A stretch of 64,000 nucleotides of DNA, from the NCBI RefSeq assembly GCF_001613465.1, contig NZ_BDCK01000037.1, positions 89,040 to 153,039 of the forward strand, read 5' to 3'. The DNA is from Nocardia niwae NBRC 108934 = DSM 45340 (lineage in GTDB: Bacteria > Actinomycetota > Actinomycetes > Mycobacteriales > Mycobacteriaceae). Positions within the stretch are counted from its first letter, which is position 1. Each line of letters opens with the position of its first letter. The position numbers and the translations under genes were made by a program. This document shows positions 50,421 to 58,803 of the stretch, piece after piece. The notes beneath the pieces are model-generated. The model had not been told where the DNA came from and ran no database searches. It was given only the letters and a program-made list of their open reading frames with translations.

Positions 50421-52193
50421 ATGGCGAACAGCCGCGCCGACGGCGTTCCGGAAGCAGCGCAGACGACTGATTACGCGTCGGCCGAGACCTATTCGGTGCG
50501 TGACACGCTCTCGCAATTGCGGCTGCGCGAGCTGCTCGGCGAGGTCAAGGATCGCATCGAGCAGATCATCGACGCCCGCGACCGGATGGACGGCCTGGTC
50601 GAGGCCATGCTCACCGTCACCTCCGGCCTCGATCTCGACCGCACCTTGCGCACCATCGTGCACACCGCGATCTCCTTGGTCGACGCCCGTTACGGCGCGC
50701 TGGGCGTCCGCGGCCACGACCAGCAGCTCACCCAGTTCATCTACCAGGGCATCGACGAACCCACCCGCGAGCGGATCGGCGACCTCCCACAAGGCCATGG
50801 CGTGCTCGGGCTGCTGTTCAGCCAGCCCAAGCCCATCCGGCTGGACAACCTCGCCGATCACCCCTCCTCGGTCGGCTTCCCGGCCCACCACCCGCCGATG
50901 CGCACCTTCCTCGGCGTGCCCGTCCGGATCCGGGACGAGGTGTTCGGCAACCTGTATCTCACCGAGAAAGCAGGCGGGCAACCATTCACCGAAGACGACG
51001 AGGTCATCGTCCGGGCGTTGGCGGCTGCCGCCGGTATCGCCATCGACAACGCCCACCTCTACGAATCCGCCCGCACCCGCCAAGCCTGGATCGAAGTCAC
51101 CCGCGACATCACCACCGAATTCCTCGCGGGCACCGCCACCGACCACGTCCTGACCCACCTGGTCGAGGCCACGCAGCGGCTCACCGGCTCCGAGCGGACC
51201 TTCCTGGCGGTCGTCCCGGATCCGGAGAGCCCGCCCGAAGAGATCACCGAACTCTTGATCACGCACGCCGCGGGCGCCTCACATGACCAGGGGCTGCTCG
51301 AGTTCCCCTTGGGGGACACCACGATCGGCCGAGCGTTCCGGCAGCGTTCCCCACAGCGGGTGGACGACGCGCGCCGCGCCGATCTCGGCAAGATCTTCCC
51401 CGACGCCGGACCCGCCCTGGTGCTGCCGATGCAGACCTCCGATTCGACCGTGGGCGTGCTGGTGGCGCTGCGCGCGGCGGAATCGGCGCCCTACGACGAC
51501 GAGATCCTCGCGCTGACCGCCGCCTTCACCGACCAGGCGGCGCTGGCGATGCAACTGGCCGACGCACAGCGGCGCGTGCGGGAACTGGACATCCTCTCCG
51601 ACCGCGACCGCATCGCCCGCGACCTGCACGACCACGTCATCCAGCGACTGTTCGCCGTCGGGCTGAGCCTGCAGGGCACCGTTCCCCGCACCCGCGTCCC
51701 CGAAGTGCGCGAACGCGTCACCGACGCCATCAACGACCTGCAAGACGTCGTCCAGGAGATCCGCACCTCGATCTTCGACCTGCACGGCGGCGACGGCCAC
51801 AGCACGCGAGTACGCCAACGCATCGAGGAAGCCATACGTCAGCAGACCGCCCCCAGCGATATCCGCACTTCCGTGCGCATCAGCGGTCCGCTCTCGGTGA
51901 TCGACCCGGAGCTGGCCGATCACGCCGAAGCCGTTGTGCGCGAAGCGGTCAGCAACGCCGTACGTCATTCCGGCGCGGAATCGGTTTCGGTCGAGATCAC
52001 GGTGGCCGACGACCTCACCGTGGTCGTGGAGGACGACGGATGCGGCGTGCCGACCGACGTCACCCCGAGCGGTCTGTCGAACCTGGCCCGGCGTGCCGAG
52101 GAGGCGGCCGGGACATTCACCGTCGCCGCCGCTACCGGCCCGGACGGGAGCCCTACGGGCACCCGGCTGCGCTGGCAAGTGCCGCTGCGCTGA
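50421..52193 (+). CDS. dosS: DosS/DevS-type GAF-GAF histidine kinase
   Basis: This protein has 590 residues. GAF-A (about 60-210) contains SVGFPAHHPPMRTFLGVPV and EVFGNLYLTEK, where His157 and Tyr179 are spaced 22 apart exactly like the haem ligand His149 and distal Tyr171 of M. tuberculosis DosS. GAF-B covers 230-380. The HisKA_3 domain has phospho-His403 (RDLHDHVIQRLFAVGLSLQG) and the HATPase ends with EDDGCGVP and TGTRLRWQVPL. It should sense O2, NO, CO or redox through haem and phosphorylate DosR. The ATG has only a near GTGGAG site. Confidence 0.92.
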   Translation: MANSRADGVPEAAQTTDYASAETYSVRDTLSQLRLRELLGEVKDRIEQIIDARDRMDGLVEAMLTVTSGLDLDRTLRTIVHTAISLVDARYGALGVRGHDQQLTQFIYQGIDEPTRERIGDLPQGHGVLGLLFSQPKPIRLDNLADHPSSVGFPAHHPPMRTFLGVPVRIRDEVFGNLYLTEKAGGQPFTEDDEVIVRALAAAAGIAIDNAHLYESARTRQAWIEVTRDITTEFLAGTATDHVLTHLVEATQRLTGSERTFLAVVPDPESPPEEITELLITHAAGASHDQGLLEFPLGDTTIGRAFRQRSPQRVDDARRADLGKIFPDAGPALVLPMQTSDSTVGVLVALRAAESAPYDDEILALTAAFTDQAALAMQLADAQRRVRELDILSDRDRIARDLHDHVIQRLFAVGLSLQGTVPRTRVPEVRERVTDAINDLQDVVQEIRTSIFDLHGGDGHSTRVRQRIEEAIRQQTAPSDIRTSVRISGPLSVIDPELADHAEAVVREAVSNAVRHSGAESVSVEITVADDLTVVVEDDGCGVPTDVTPSGLSNLARRAEEAAGTFTVAAATGPDGSPTGTRLRWQVPLR

Positions 52194-52241
52194 TATCGCA
52201 GCCCAGGTGGAAGATCAGCTGCCGTCGAGCAAGGAGACGCC

Positions 52242-53270
52242 ATGGCGGAGGAGTCGGCCGAGTGGGGTGGGGCGCTGTGGTCGGCCGCCGACCTCGTGAC
52301 CCCGATGGCGATCCGGGTGGCGGCGACATTGCGGCTGGCCGACCACATCGCCGCCGGGCTACGGACCATCGACGCGCTCACCGCCGTGGTGGACGCGGAC
52401 CGGGATGCGCTGGGCCGCCTCCTGAACCATCTGGTGGCCGCCGGGGTGCTGTCTCGTGCGGGCGCCGGCGCGTACGGCCTGACGGAGTTGGGTGAGCGCC
52501 TGCGTGACGATCATCCGGAAGGAGTGCGGCGCTGGATCGATCTGGAAGGCGCCATCGGACGCGCCGATCTGTGCTTCGTCGAGCTGTTGCACGCCGTTCG
52601 CACCGGTGAACCGGCGTTCCCGCGCCACTTCGGCCGGCCGTTCTGGGACGATCTGTCCACCAACCCCGCGCGAGGCGCGTCGTTCGACGCGCTGATGGGC
52701 GCCCGCCTGGTGGAGGACGCGCCCGCGGTGGCCGCGGCCTACCCGTGGGGAGCACTCGGTCACCTGGTCGATGTGGGCGGCGGCGCGGCCGGCTTGCTGA
52801 TCGCCATCCTGCGCGCCCATGGCGAACTGCGCGGGACAGTCCTCGATCTGCCCGGCCCGGTGGCCCGGGCGGAACAGGCCATCGCCTCGGCCGGCCTGGC
52901 CCACCGGGCCCGCGCGCAGGTCGGCAGCTTTTTCGATCCGCTTCCCGCCGGAGCGGGCGGCTATCTGCTCTCGGGCGTCCTGCACGACTGGGACGACGAC
53001 GCTGCCGCCCGGATCCTGCGACGCTGCGCCGACGCGGCCGCGGACACCGGCACGGTGCTGGTCCTCGACCACATCGGCGAGGGCGGCGCAGGCGCACCCG
53101 ACACCGAAGGAGACCTCCGGATGCTCTGCTACGTCGGCGGCCGGGAACGCACCCTCGACCAGCTGCGTGCACTGGCCGCATCGACCTGCTTGCAGATCGT
53201 TTCCGTCGTGCCTGCCCGCTCCCGCTCGCTCATCGAGCTACGCCCCTCGCCCCGAACCAGTCCCGAATAG
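52242..53270 (+). CDS. SAM-dependent O-methyltransferase (plant-type/AcI family)
   Basis: The 342-residue protein has an N-terminal winged-helix dimerisation domain (ADLVTPMAIRVAATLRLADH, LLNHLVAAGVLSRAGAGAYG then LTELGERL) and a C-terminal Rossmann SAM site (HLVDVGGGAAGLLIAILRAH), with VLHDWDDDAAARILRRCADA and the late MLCYVGGRERTLDQLRALA. This is the methyltransf_2 layout used in natural-product O- or N-methylation. AAGGAG precedes the ATG. It follows dosS by 48 bases and may be cotranscribed; no biosynthetic cluster surrounds it. Confidence 0.9.
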   Translation: MAEESAEWGGALWSAADLVTPMAIRVAATLRLADHIAAGLRTIDALTAVVDADRDALGRLLNHLVAAGVLSRAGAGAYGLTELGERLRDDHPEGVRRWIDLEGAIGRADLCFVELLHAVRTGEPAFPRHFGRPFWDDLSTNPARGASFDALMGARLVEDAPAVAAAYPWGALGHLVDVGGGAAGLLIAILRAHGELRGTVLDLPGPVARAEQAIASAGLAHRARAQVGSFFDPLPAGAGGYLLSGVLHDWDDDAAARILRRCADAAADTGTVLVLDHIGEGGAGAPDTEGDLRMLCYVGGRERTLDQLRALAASTCLQIVSVVPARSRSLIELRPSPRTSPE

Positions 53271-53365
53271 CACCGGGACGACCCGGCGAAACGGTAGGGC
53301 GAGCGGCCGTAGTCAGCTAGCGCAGTCGGCACGAATGCGGTGTACCGCAGCGGATGCGCAGACCC

Positions 53366-54703
53366 TCATGACTCGAACAATAGGTACAGGCCGGTGAAGG
53401 TGAAGCCGACCATGGTCAGCATCAGGGCCAGTTGCCCGGTGACCCGATGTGCCCGCGGCAGCAGTCGCAGGCAGCGGTCGTGCGCGGCGGCGACCCCGAG
53501 GATGTGCCCGAGCACCACGGCCAGCACTTTGATCGTCCCGAGCGCCGCGGGGTGAGTGGACAGGATGTAGGCGACGTCGCGGTCGGCGAGCCCGGCGAGA
53601 TTCCATTCCCGTCCCAGCGGATCCGCGAACAGGAGCACCGTCGCCTGGCCTTTCTCGACCAGGAATGTGAGGTAGTGGGCGACGAGATAACCCGCGACGA
53701 TCGGGGTCAGGCTGTGTGCGAGGCGTGCCGGAAGACGTCGGCGCTCGGCTTCGGACATGCCTCCGGTCGCCCGGGCGGCGGCGCGGAAAGCGCCGCCGAC
53801 GACGACGATGAAGCCGAGCAGGCCCACCGTGTTCAGCACGGCCGGAAGGAACTCGGATCCGCTGGTCCCGGCATCGGCCAGCAGTCCGCGCCAGGAAGGA
53901 AACGCGGTGAAGCTGTCGAACGCGGTCGAGCCGAGCAGGGTGGCGGCCACGGCCACCGCGCCGATCCGGGCCGGAGTGCCCGCCAGGTTGTTCAACGGCG
54001 ATCGCAGCACCGGTTCGCCGGTTTCGCGACGCCCGAACGGGCTGAGCCTGCCCAGCAGACTGCTGTACACCTCCAGCGGGTCGGCGCGCTCCGCCCATAT
54101 GCTGCCGCACACGATCAACCCCGTCGTGTTCACGACGAGGTACGCCACCAACCAGGTGGTCACGGCGGCCACCGAGCCCGGTTCCGGATAGGCGAGTTCG
54201 AGCCACACGAAGGAGAACAGGCCGAGCACCGCGGGCCACTGCCCCCAGGAACTGGGATAACGAATCCAACCGTGGCCGGGCGGACGGCGCCACACCAGGC
54301 AGACGGCGCGATGCATCGCTCGTGCCGGGGACAACACCCGCCAAACGGGGCCGGCGACCAGTGAGACGACCATGACTCCGACCCACAGGAAGATGTAGAC
54401 GAAGCCGGGAACGGGATTGCGCGCCGGATCGGAAGGACCGAACAGACCGATCGCGACGACGGCGAGGGTGACGGCCATGCTGACCACCGAAATCGCGACC
54501 CGCACCACCCTGGCGTCCACGACGGCCCGCACCGGGGCCGGGAGCTGGTACCCCGGTGATCGTGGCTCCAGTCGCGGTTCGCGCCAGGCGAGCACCAGCA
54601 CCGCGAACGAGAACGTCAAGGCCCAGGCGGCGCCGACGAGCGCGTACGACAACGGGATCGGCAGGTCGGTGGCGCCGCCGATACCGTGGGCGAGAACCGT
54701 CAT
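53366..54703 (-). CDS. Polytopic membrane protein, last gene of the four-gene operon
   Basis: The 445-residue protein has about ten helices and starts TVLAHGIGGATDLPIPLSYA. The HGIGG(x)TDLP start recalls actinobacterial membrane proteins that databases often label fenitrothion hydrolase; that name says little about function. Other conserved-looking parts are FVYIFLWVGVMVVSLVAGPV, RYPSSWGQWPAVLGL and several intramembrane histidines (AHYLTF, GHILGV) that could bind metal or haem. Its ATG overlaps the stop of the lipoprotein gene (ATGA). It probably acts with the three proteins encoded upstream. Confidence 0.78.
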   Translation of the reverse strand: MTVLAHGIGGATDLPIPLSYALVGAAWALTFSFAVLVLAWREPRLEPRSPGYQLPAPVRAVVDARVVRVAISVVSMAVTLAVVAIGLFGPSDPARNPVPGFVYIFLWVGVMVVSLVAGPVWRVLSPARAMHRAVCLVWRRPPGHGWIRYPSSWGQWPAVLGLFSFVWLELAYPEPGSVAAVTTWLVAYLVVNTTGLIVCGSIWAERADPLEVYSSLLGRLSPFGRRETGEPVLRSPLNNLAGTPARIGAVAVAATLLGSTAFDSFTAFPSWRGLLADAGTSGSEFLPAVLNTVGLLGFIVVVGGAFRAAARATGGMSEAERRRLPARLAHSLTPIVAGYLVAHYLTFLVEKGQATVLLFADPLGREWNLAGLADRDVAYILSTHPAALGTIKVLAVVLGHILGVAAAHDRCLRLLPRAHRVTGQLALMLTMVGFTFTGLYLLFES

Positions 54704-55086
54704 CCGCGCACGAGCAGCGTCGCCACCGTGCGACGGGCGTGGTGCAGTTCGATCTCCACCCGCCCCGGCACGTCCACGGTGAAGCGGAACCGCTGGCCGG
54801 CGCCCGGGGTGATCGCGAAGGTGTGCTCGGGCGCGGCGTGGACATGCAGTTCGTCGTCGGTGTCGCTGTCGACCACGACCTCGATCGGTCGTCCCACGCG
54901 CGTCTCCAGGCGGGCGTCGGCCGGGCTCACCGAGCCTGCGGCGATCCGCACGGCGACGACGAGCGCGTCCGAGTCTCCGGTCGGCACGCTCGCCGCGGGG
55001 GCGGTGGTGGGATCGGTCGAGGCGCATCCGGTCACGAGCAGACCACTCAGCAGCACGAGCGCGCCCCAGCGGCGCACGGACGCCAT
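54700..55086 (-). CDS. Cupredoxin-like lipoprotein
   Basis: The 128-residue protein has a lipoprotein signal (WGALVLLSGLLVTGCAS) and a cupredoxin-like beta sandwich (RIAAGSVSPADARLETRVGR then PIEVVVDSDTDDELHVHAAP, PGRVEIELHHARRTVATLLV). Histidines in DELHVH and ELHH could be copper ligands, but the usual type I Cys ligand is missing. I use the second ATG of a tandem pair because its spacing from AAGGAGGA is better; the first overlaps the previous stop. It is encoded between the 62-residue protein and the ten-helix protein. Confidence 0.75.
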   Translation of the reverse strand: MASVRRWGALVLLSGLLVTGCASTDPTTAPAASVPTGDSDALVVAVRIAAGSVSPADARLETRVGRPIEVVVDSDTDDELHVHAAPEHTFAITPGAGQRFRFTVDVPGRVEIELHHARRTVATLLVRG

Positions 55087-55274
55087 CATTCCTCCTTGTC
55101 CGCGCCGCGCTCGGACGGCGAACCGGGTGCCCGATCGCGTTCCTCGGCGCGCCGATCTCGCAGCGCGATGACAACCACGATGGCGACCAGGACCAGCGCG
55201 GGCAGGAAGGCCGGGATGGCGAGCAGGATCGAATGATCGGCCAGCACATCCACGCCGTCGGGGGTCCGGGTCAT
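55086..55274 (-). CDS. Small single-pass membrane protein of the four-gene operon
   Basis: The 62-residue protein has one membrane helix (LLAIPAFLPALVLVAIVVVI) followed by a charged cytoplasmic tail (ALRDRRAEERDRAPGSPSER). Its ATG overlaps the stop of the large membrane gene, and its own stop overlaps the lipoprotein start. The tight coupling supports that it is a real subunit of the complex despite its size. The long frame that contains it is otherwise a shadow of the large gene. The family is not recognised. Confidence 0.75.
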   Translation of the reverse strand: MTRTPDGVDVLADHSILLAIPAFLPALVLVAIVVVIALRDRRAEERDRAPGSPSERGADKEE

Positions 55275-57133
55275 CGCGACACCGCCGGTTCCGCCTCGGC
55301 CGTGCGGCCGACACGCGGATACCGATCGTTGATCCGCGCCGCACCCCAGGAGAGCGCCGCGACGAGGACGAGGCTGCATACCAGCACGACCAGCGAGGCG
55401 GCGCCGAACAGCCAGGACGGGTAGTCGAAGGAGCGCTCCCGCTGCAGGACGGAGATCTCGCCGATGAACGGGCGGGTGAACGAGGCAAGAGCGGGAATCT
55501 CTTCCACGCCGATGCCGGGGTCGGCCGCCATGAAGATCGGCGCGGCGGTCAGGACACGCCCGTCCTGCAGCCGCAGGACTGTCTTCCAGGAGCCATGGGC
55601 CGGAACGGGTTCGGTGGAGACGTAGTGCCCAGGACCGACGCGCTGCAGGCGGTCGACGACCAGACCCCGGCCGGGACTGTCCGAGCCGATCCCGCCCTGC
55701 CAGGACAAGATCTGCATCCATTCGGGATCGGAGCCGACGAGATCGGGGGGCGTCACGCGGACGTCCGCGAGCACCATCCGGCCCTCGGGCCCCGGCTCGG
55801 CGTCGCGCAGTGTGACCGTGGCGGTGGCCTGCTCCGGCACATCGATCAGCAGGCCGTTGGCCGTCGTGGCCGCCACGATGAGGACCGCGGCGACCATCAA
55901 CCCGCGTCGCACCGGCGGGCGGGGCAGCGGTTCGCCGCGCAGCGTCATCGCCAGCAACGCGCCGACGACACCGCCCGCGATGCCGGTGGGGACGGCCATC
56001 GCGAGCAGCTCCGGCCACATCGCGGTGGGCCACGGATTGACGAACATCGCGCGGACCCAGAGGGATTCGAGCCACAGCCCGACCGTCGCGATCCCCAGTC
56101 CGCACACCGCGCCCCACCAGATCGGCCGGCGGGTTAGCGGCAGCAGCGCGAGCAGTTCCACCACGACCGCACAGCCCAGATACAGCGGGAAGACATTGCG
56201 CGGCGCGTCCATGATCGGGCCGCCGACCAGCACGGCCACCACGGTACGGACCGCGGCGGCGAAACCCACCACCACCAGGGTGCTCAACGGCCCCAGTCCG
56301 GCGCGAGCGGCGACGAGGCAGACGGCGGCCGCGGCGGCGATCAACATCGGCTGCAGGACGAGCCGGAATTGCTGCACTCCGAAGTCGAATTCCACTTGGA
56401 AGACCGAGAGCCCGATGAGCAGGCCGCCGAAGGCGAAGGACCGCAACAACCACATCAGCCTGCCGTCGGCGCGGTCCGGCTCGGGCCGGTTGTGCCTGCC
56501 CTCGAACTCCAGCAGCAGCACGCCGACCAGCGACAGACCGGCACCGCCGATGAGCATCAGATGCGTCGGCCCCCAGAGCGTGACATCCTGCCCGAACAGC
56601 CGATGCCAGACGTCGTCGAGCGGGAAGCCGATCAAGGCGTAGAGGCCGGATCCCGCGATCAGGATGCCGCCGACAGGTGCGTACCAGGTGCGGGTGATGC
56701 GCACCGCAGCAGCGCCGGGCTTGTCGTCCAGTGGCAGCACGATCGCTGACATCCCCGCGGTGAACAGGAAGAACAAGCCCGCCAGGATGAAATAGTGCGC
56801 CGGGTTGGCCAGTGGTCCGTTGTCCCTGCCGTTGCCGACGTGCAGACTGACGTCCCAGATGAAGCCCAGCAAGGCGGTCAGGATCGTCGCGAGGAACATC
56901 GCGAGCGGCAGGGCGACCCAGCCGGGGCGGTTGAACAGTCGTCCCAGGCGGTCGGCGAGCCGCTGCAGCCAGGTGATCCGGCGGGTGCGATGCAAATAGC
57001 CGATCCACAGCAGCACGAGGGCGACGAGCCCGGCAGCGCCGGTCATGATCGCCACCTGATCCAGCGCCGCTCCGCCGCCCTCGGTGCCCGGTGCGGCAAG
57101 CCATGCGACCGTTTCATGCGCGGCGTCGCGCAT
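55271..57133 (-). CDS. Large polytopic membrane protein with extracytoplasmic domain, first gene of the operon
   Basis: The 620-residue protein has about twelve helices from residue 25 to 410, then an extracytoplasmic beta-rich region (about 430-575: ATVTLRDAEPGPEGRMVLAD, VGPGHYVSTEPVPAHGSWKT, VLRLQDGRVLTAAPIF) and a last helix near 590. The beta-rich part, which reads like a YtkA/FixH-type fold (GSWKTVLRLQDG), is often linked to metal or cytochrome-oxidase assembly, and conserved histidines occur in the helical part (NPAHYFILAG, GPTHLMLIGG). GATGGAGG precedes the ATG. The operon promoter carries a palindrome. The exact function is unknown. Confidence 0.75.
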   Translation of the reverse strand: MRDAAHETVAWLAAPGTEGGGAALDQVAIMTGAAGLVALVLLWIGYLHRTRRITWLQRLADRLGRLFNRPGWVALPLAMFLATILTALLGFIWDVSLHVGNGRDNGPLANPAHYFILAGLFFLFTAGMSAIVLPLDDKPGAAAVRITRTWYAPVGGILIAGSGLYALIGFPLDDVWHRLFGQDVTLWGPTHLMLIGGAGLSLVGVLLLEFEGRHNRPEPDRADGRLMWLLRSFAFGGLLIGLSVFQVEFDFGVQQFRLVLQPMLIAAAAAVCLVAARAGLGPLSTLVVVGFAAAVRTVVAVLVGGPIMDAPRNVFPLYLGCAVVVELLALLPLTRRPIWWGAVCGLGIATVGLWLESLWVRAMFVNPWPTAMWPELLAMAVPTGIAGGVVGALLAMTLRGEPLPRPPVRRGLMVAAVLIVAATTANGLLIDVPEQATATVTLRDAEPGPEGRMVLADVRVTPPDLVGSDPEWMQILSWQGGIGSDSPGRGLVVDRLQRVGPGHYVSTEPVPAHGSWKTVLRLQDGRVLTAAPIFMAADPGIGVEEIPALASFTRPFIGEISVLQRERSFDYPSWLFGAASLVVLVCSLVLVAALSWGAARINDRYPRVGRTAEAEPAVSR

Positions 57134-57162
57134 GGGAGACCTCCATCACACGAAATGGATAT

Positions 57163-57181
57163 ATGTTACGAACGGTACCAT
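57163..57181. promoter_or_regulatory. TetR-type palindrome at the membrane-operon promoter
   Basis: ATGTTAC and GTACCAT flank a five-base centre (one mismatch between arms), 30 bases upstream of the 620-residue protein's start. AT-rich TATAT sequence beside it could be the minus-10 region, so binding would block transcription. Confidence 0.6.
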
Positions 57182-57222
57182 GAAATTGGGCGGAGTAGCC
57201 GGAAATCGCCCGGCGAACCCCA

Positions 57223-58098
57223 TCAGCCGACGATCGGCAGGGAGCGTTCCTCGTCCAGCCTGGTCAGCGCGCCCTGCATGATTCCGGTGACATGCTCGTA
57301 GGCCGCCTCGAGGTCCAACTCGGCACCGCAGGCGGCCCGCAGATCGATCGGGTCGAGGAACTCGACAGTGATCTTGCTGGGCAACGGCAGATGTCCGGCG
57401 AGATCACCGATGTCCAAACCCCAAGGGAGGGCGATCGAGATCGGGAAGACCTTCAGTCGCAGCATCCGGTCCAGCCGCAGCAGGCGGGCGATCCGGTCGC
57501 CACGGGTGAGCACCAACTGGGTCTGCTGCGCACCGATGTTCACCACCGGAACGATCGGCACCCGCTCCTTCCAGGCCAGGCGGAGAAAGCCGGTGCGCCC
57601 GGCGAAATCGACGCGATCCTCCTCCCAGGTCGGTCGGTGCACCTCCCAGTCGCCGCCGGGATAGACCAGCACCACCGCGCCGTCGCGCAGCGCTTGCTCG
57701 GCGTTACCCGGGTCGGCGTTCACCGTGCCGAAGCGGCGCAGCAACGAGCCGATCACCGGGTAGGCCATCACCATGTCGTGAGCCAGCTGGAAGAAGGGCC
57801 GGTGCGGGCCGAAACGGCGGACGAACGCCAGAGTGGTCACCAGGACCTCCGGCGACACGTTTCCCCCCGAGTGGTTGCCCACCAGCAAGACCGGCCCCTC
57901 CGCGGGAATCCGTTCCAGGCCACGCACCTCCGCCCGGAAATAGAGACGGACCAACAACCAGCCGATGCCCATGGTGTCGGCGATGAACGCAGGGTCGCGA
58001 TCGGCGGGGTCGGCGGTGGGAACCCTTGCCTTCACCTGCCCGGCGATCCAGTTCGCCGCCTGGTCCACCGTTCCGGCGGCCCGTCGAAAGACGCTCAT
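57223..58098 (-). CDS. PlsC-like lysophospholipid acyltransferase family protein
   Basis: The 291-residue protein has the acyltransferase motifs in order: VLLVGNHSGGNVSPE (an NHx4 variant with Glu in place of Asp), FGTVNADPGNAEQAL, VLVYPGGDWEVHRP (the Pro-Glu-Gly-like block) and VPIVPVVNIGAQQT. It probably acylates a glycerolipid or similar acceptor at the membrane. The ATG at 58098 follows GGAAG; a TTG start nine bases earlier is possible. It lies downstream of the paired-domain genes on the same strand, 18 bases after the second of them, so they may form an operon. Confidence 0.85.
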   Translation of the reverse strand: MSVFRRAAGTVDQAANWIAGQVKARVPTADPADRDPAFIADTMGIGWLLVRLYFRAEVRGLERIPAEGPVLLVGNHSGGNVSPEVLVTTLAFVRRFGPHRPFFQLAHDMVMAYPVIGSLLRRFGTVNADPGNAEQALRDGAVVLVYPGGDWEVHRPTWEEDRVDFAGRTGFLRLAWKERVPIVPVVNIGAQQTQLVLTRGDRIARLLRLDRMLRLKVFPISIALPWGLDIGDLAGHLPLPSKITVEFLDPIDLRAACGAELDLEAAYEHVTGIMQGALTRLDEERSLPIVG

Positions 58099-58116
58099 GG
58101 ACAACAACTTCCGCGG

Positions 58117-58803
58117 CTAGCCGCCGATCGAGAGCAGCTGGTCGAAGAACGACCGGTACCCGCGCAGGGCCTGCCGGAGACCTTCGGTGTCGGACGTGTC
58201 GCCGCGCCGCTCGTCGAGTTCGCGTTTGCGCTGCTCGTAGGTGGTGGTCAACTGGTGAATGATGTCGCCGAGCAGTTCGTCCGCCCGGCTGACGGCGTCG
58301 CGCGGACTGTCCACGAAGGTGACCTGGACCTCCCGCCACTGCGTGCGGAGGCGATCGCGGTCGGTTTCGGCGAACAGCGGCACCGGCCGGTCTTCCGCCG
58401 CGTCGGCCTGGGTGATGCCGCCGCCGGTCGCCGGGCCCGAGGGAACCGCTCGGCCGGACGTCCCGGCGCCGCGCCCGGCGTCGTCGACGAGTTCGGGGCG
58501 TTCGGTATCCGCCGCGCGCTGCCCTGCCGAAGCGTTCTCGCGGATCGACTGGGCTTCGCCGGTCCCCTGAGCGGGCGTTTCGCCGGTGGTCCGGGCCTGC
58601 CCGGCATCCTCGACCGAAGCGGGGTGCACCGGCCGCTCGGCGTCGCGCTGTGCCGCACCGGGCTCACCGGCCGGCTCGGCTACGGGACCACGGCCGGTCT
58701 CGGCGGTCCTGTCGTATCGGGACTCGGCGCGGGTCTCCCCCGCCTTCACCGAATCCTGCTGTGCCTCAGTGGTATCGGTCCGTCGCTCGGACTCGGTGCT
58801 CAT
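58117..58803 (-). CDS. Low-complexity protein with C-terminal domain shared with its upstream neighbour
   Basis: The 228-residue protein has about 140 residues of disordered, charged, Glu/Ala/Arg/Thr-rich sequence, then a helical domain (LRTQWREVQVTFVDSPRDAV, SRADELLGDIIHQL, LRQALRGYRSFFDQLLSI). The same pattern ends the protein encoded just upstream (58803-59363). There is no membrane segment. Its start overlaps that gene's stop as TAATG. The family is not one I can name. The shared domain and the coupling suggest the pair act together, one bound to the membrane and one soluble. Confidence 0.7.
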   Translation of the reverse strand: MSTESERRTDTTEAQQDSVKAGETRAESRYDRTAETGRGPVAEPAGEPGAAQRDAERPVHPASVEDAGQARTTGETPAQGTGEAQSIRENASAGQRAADTERPELVDDAGRGAGTSGRAVPSGPATGGGITQADAAEDRPVPLFAETDRDRLRTQWREVQVTFVDSPRDAVSRADELLGDIIHQLTTTYEQRKRELDERRGDTSDTEGLRQALRGYRSFFDQLLSIGG

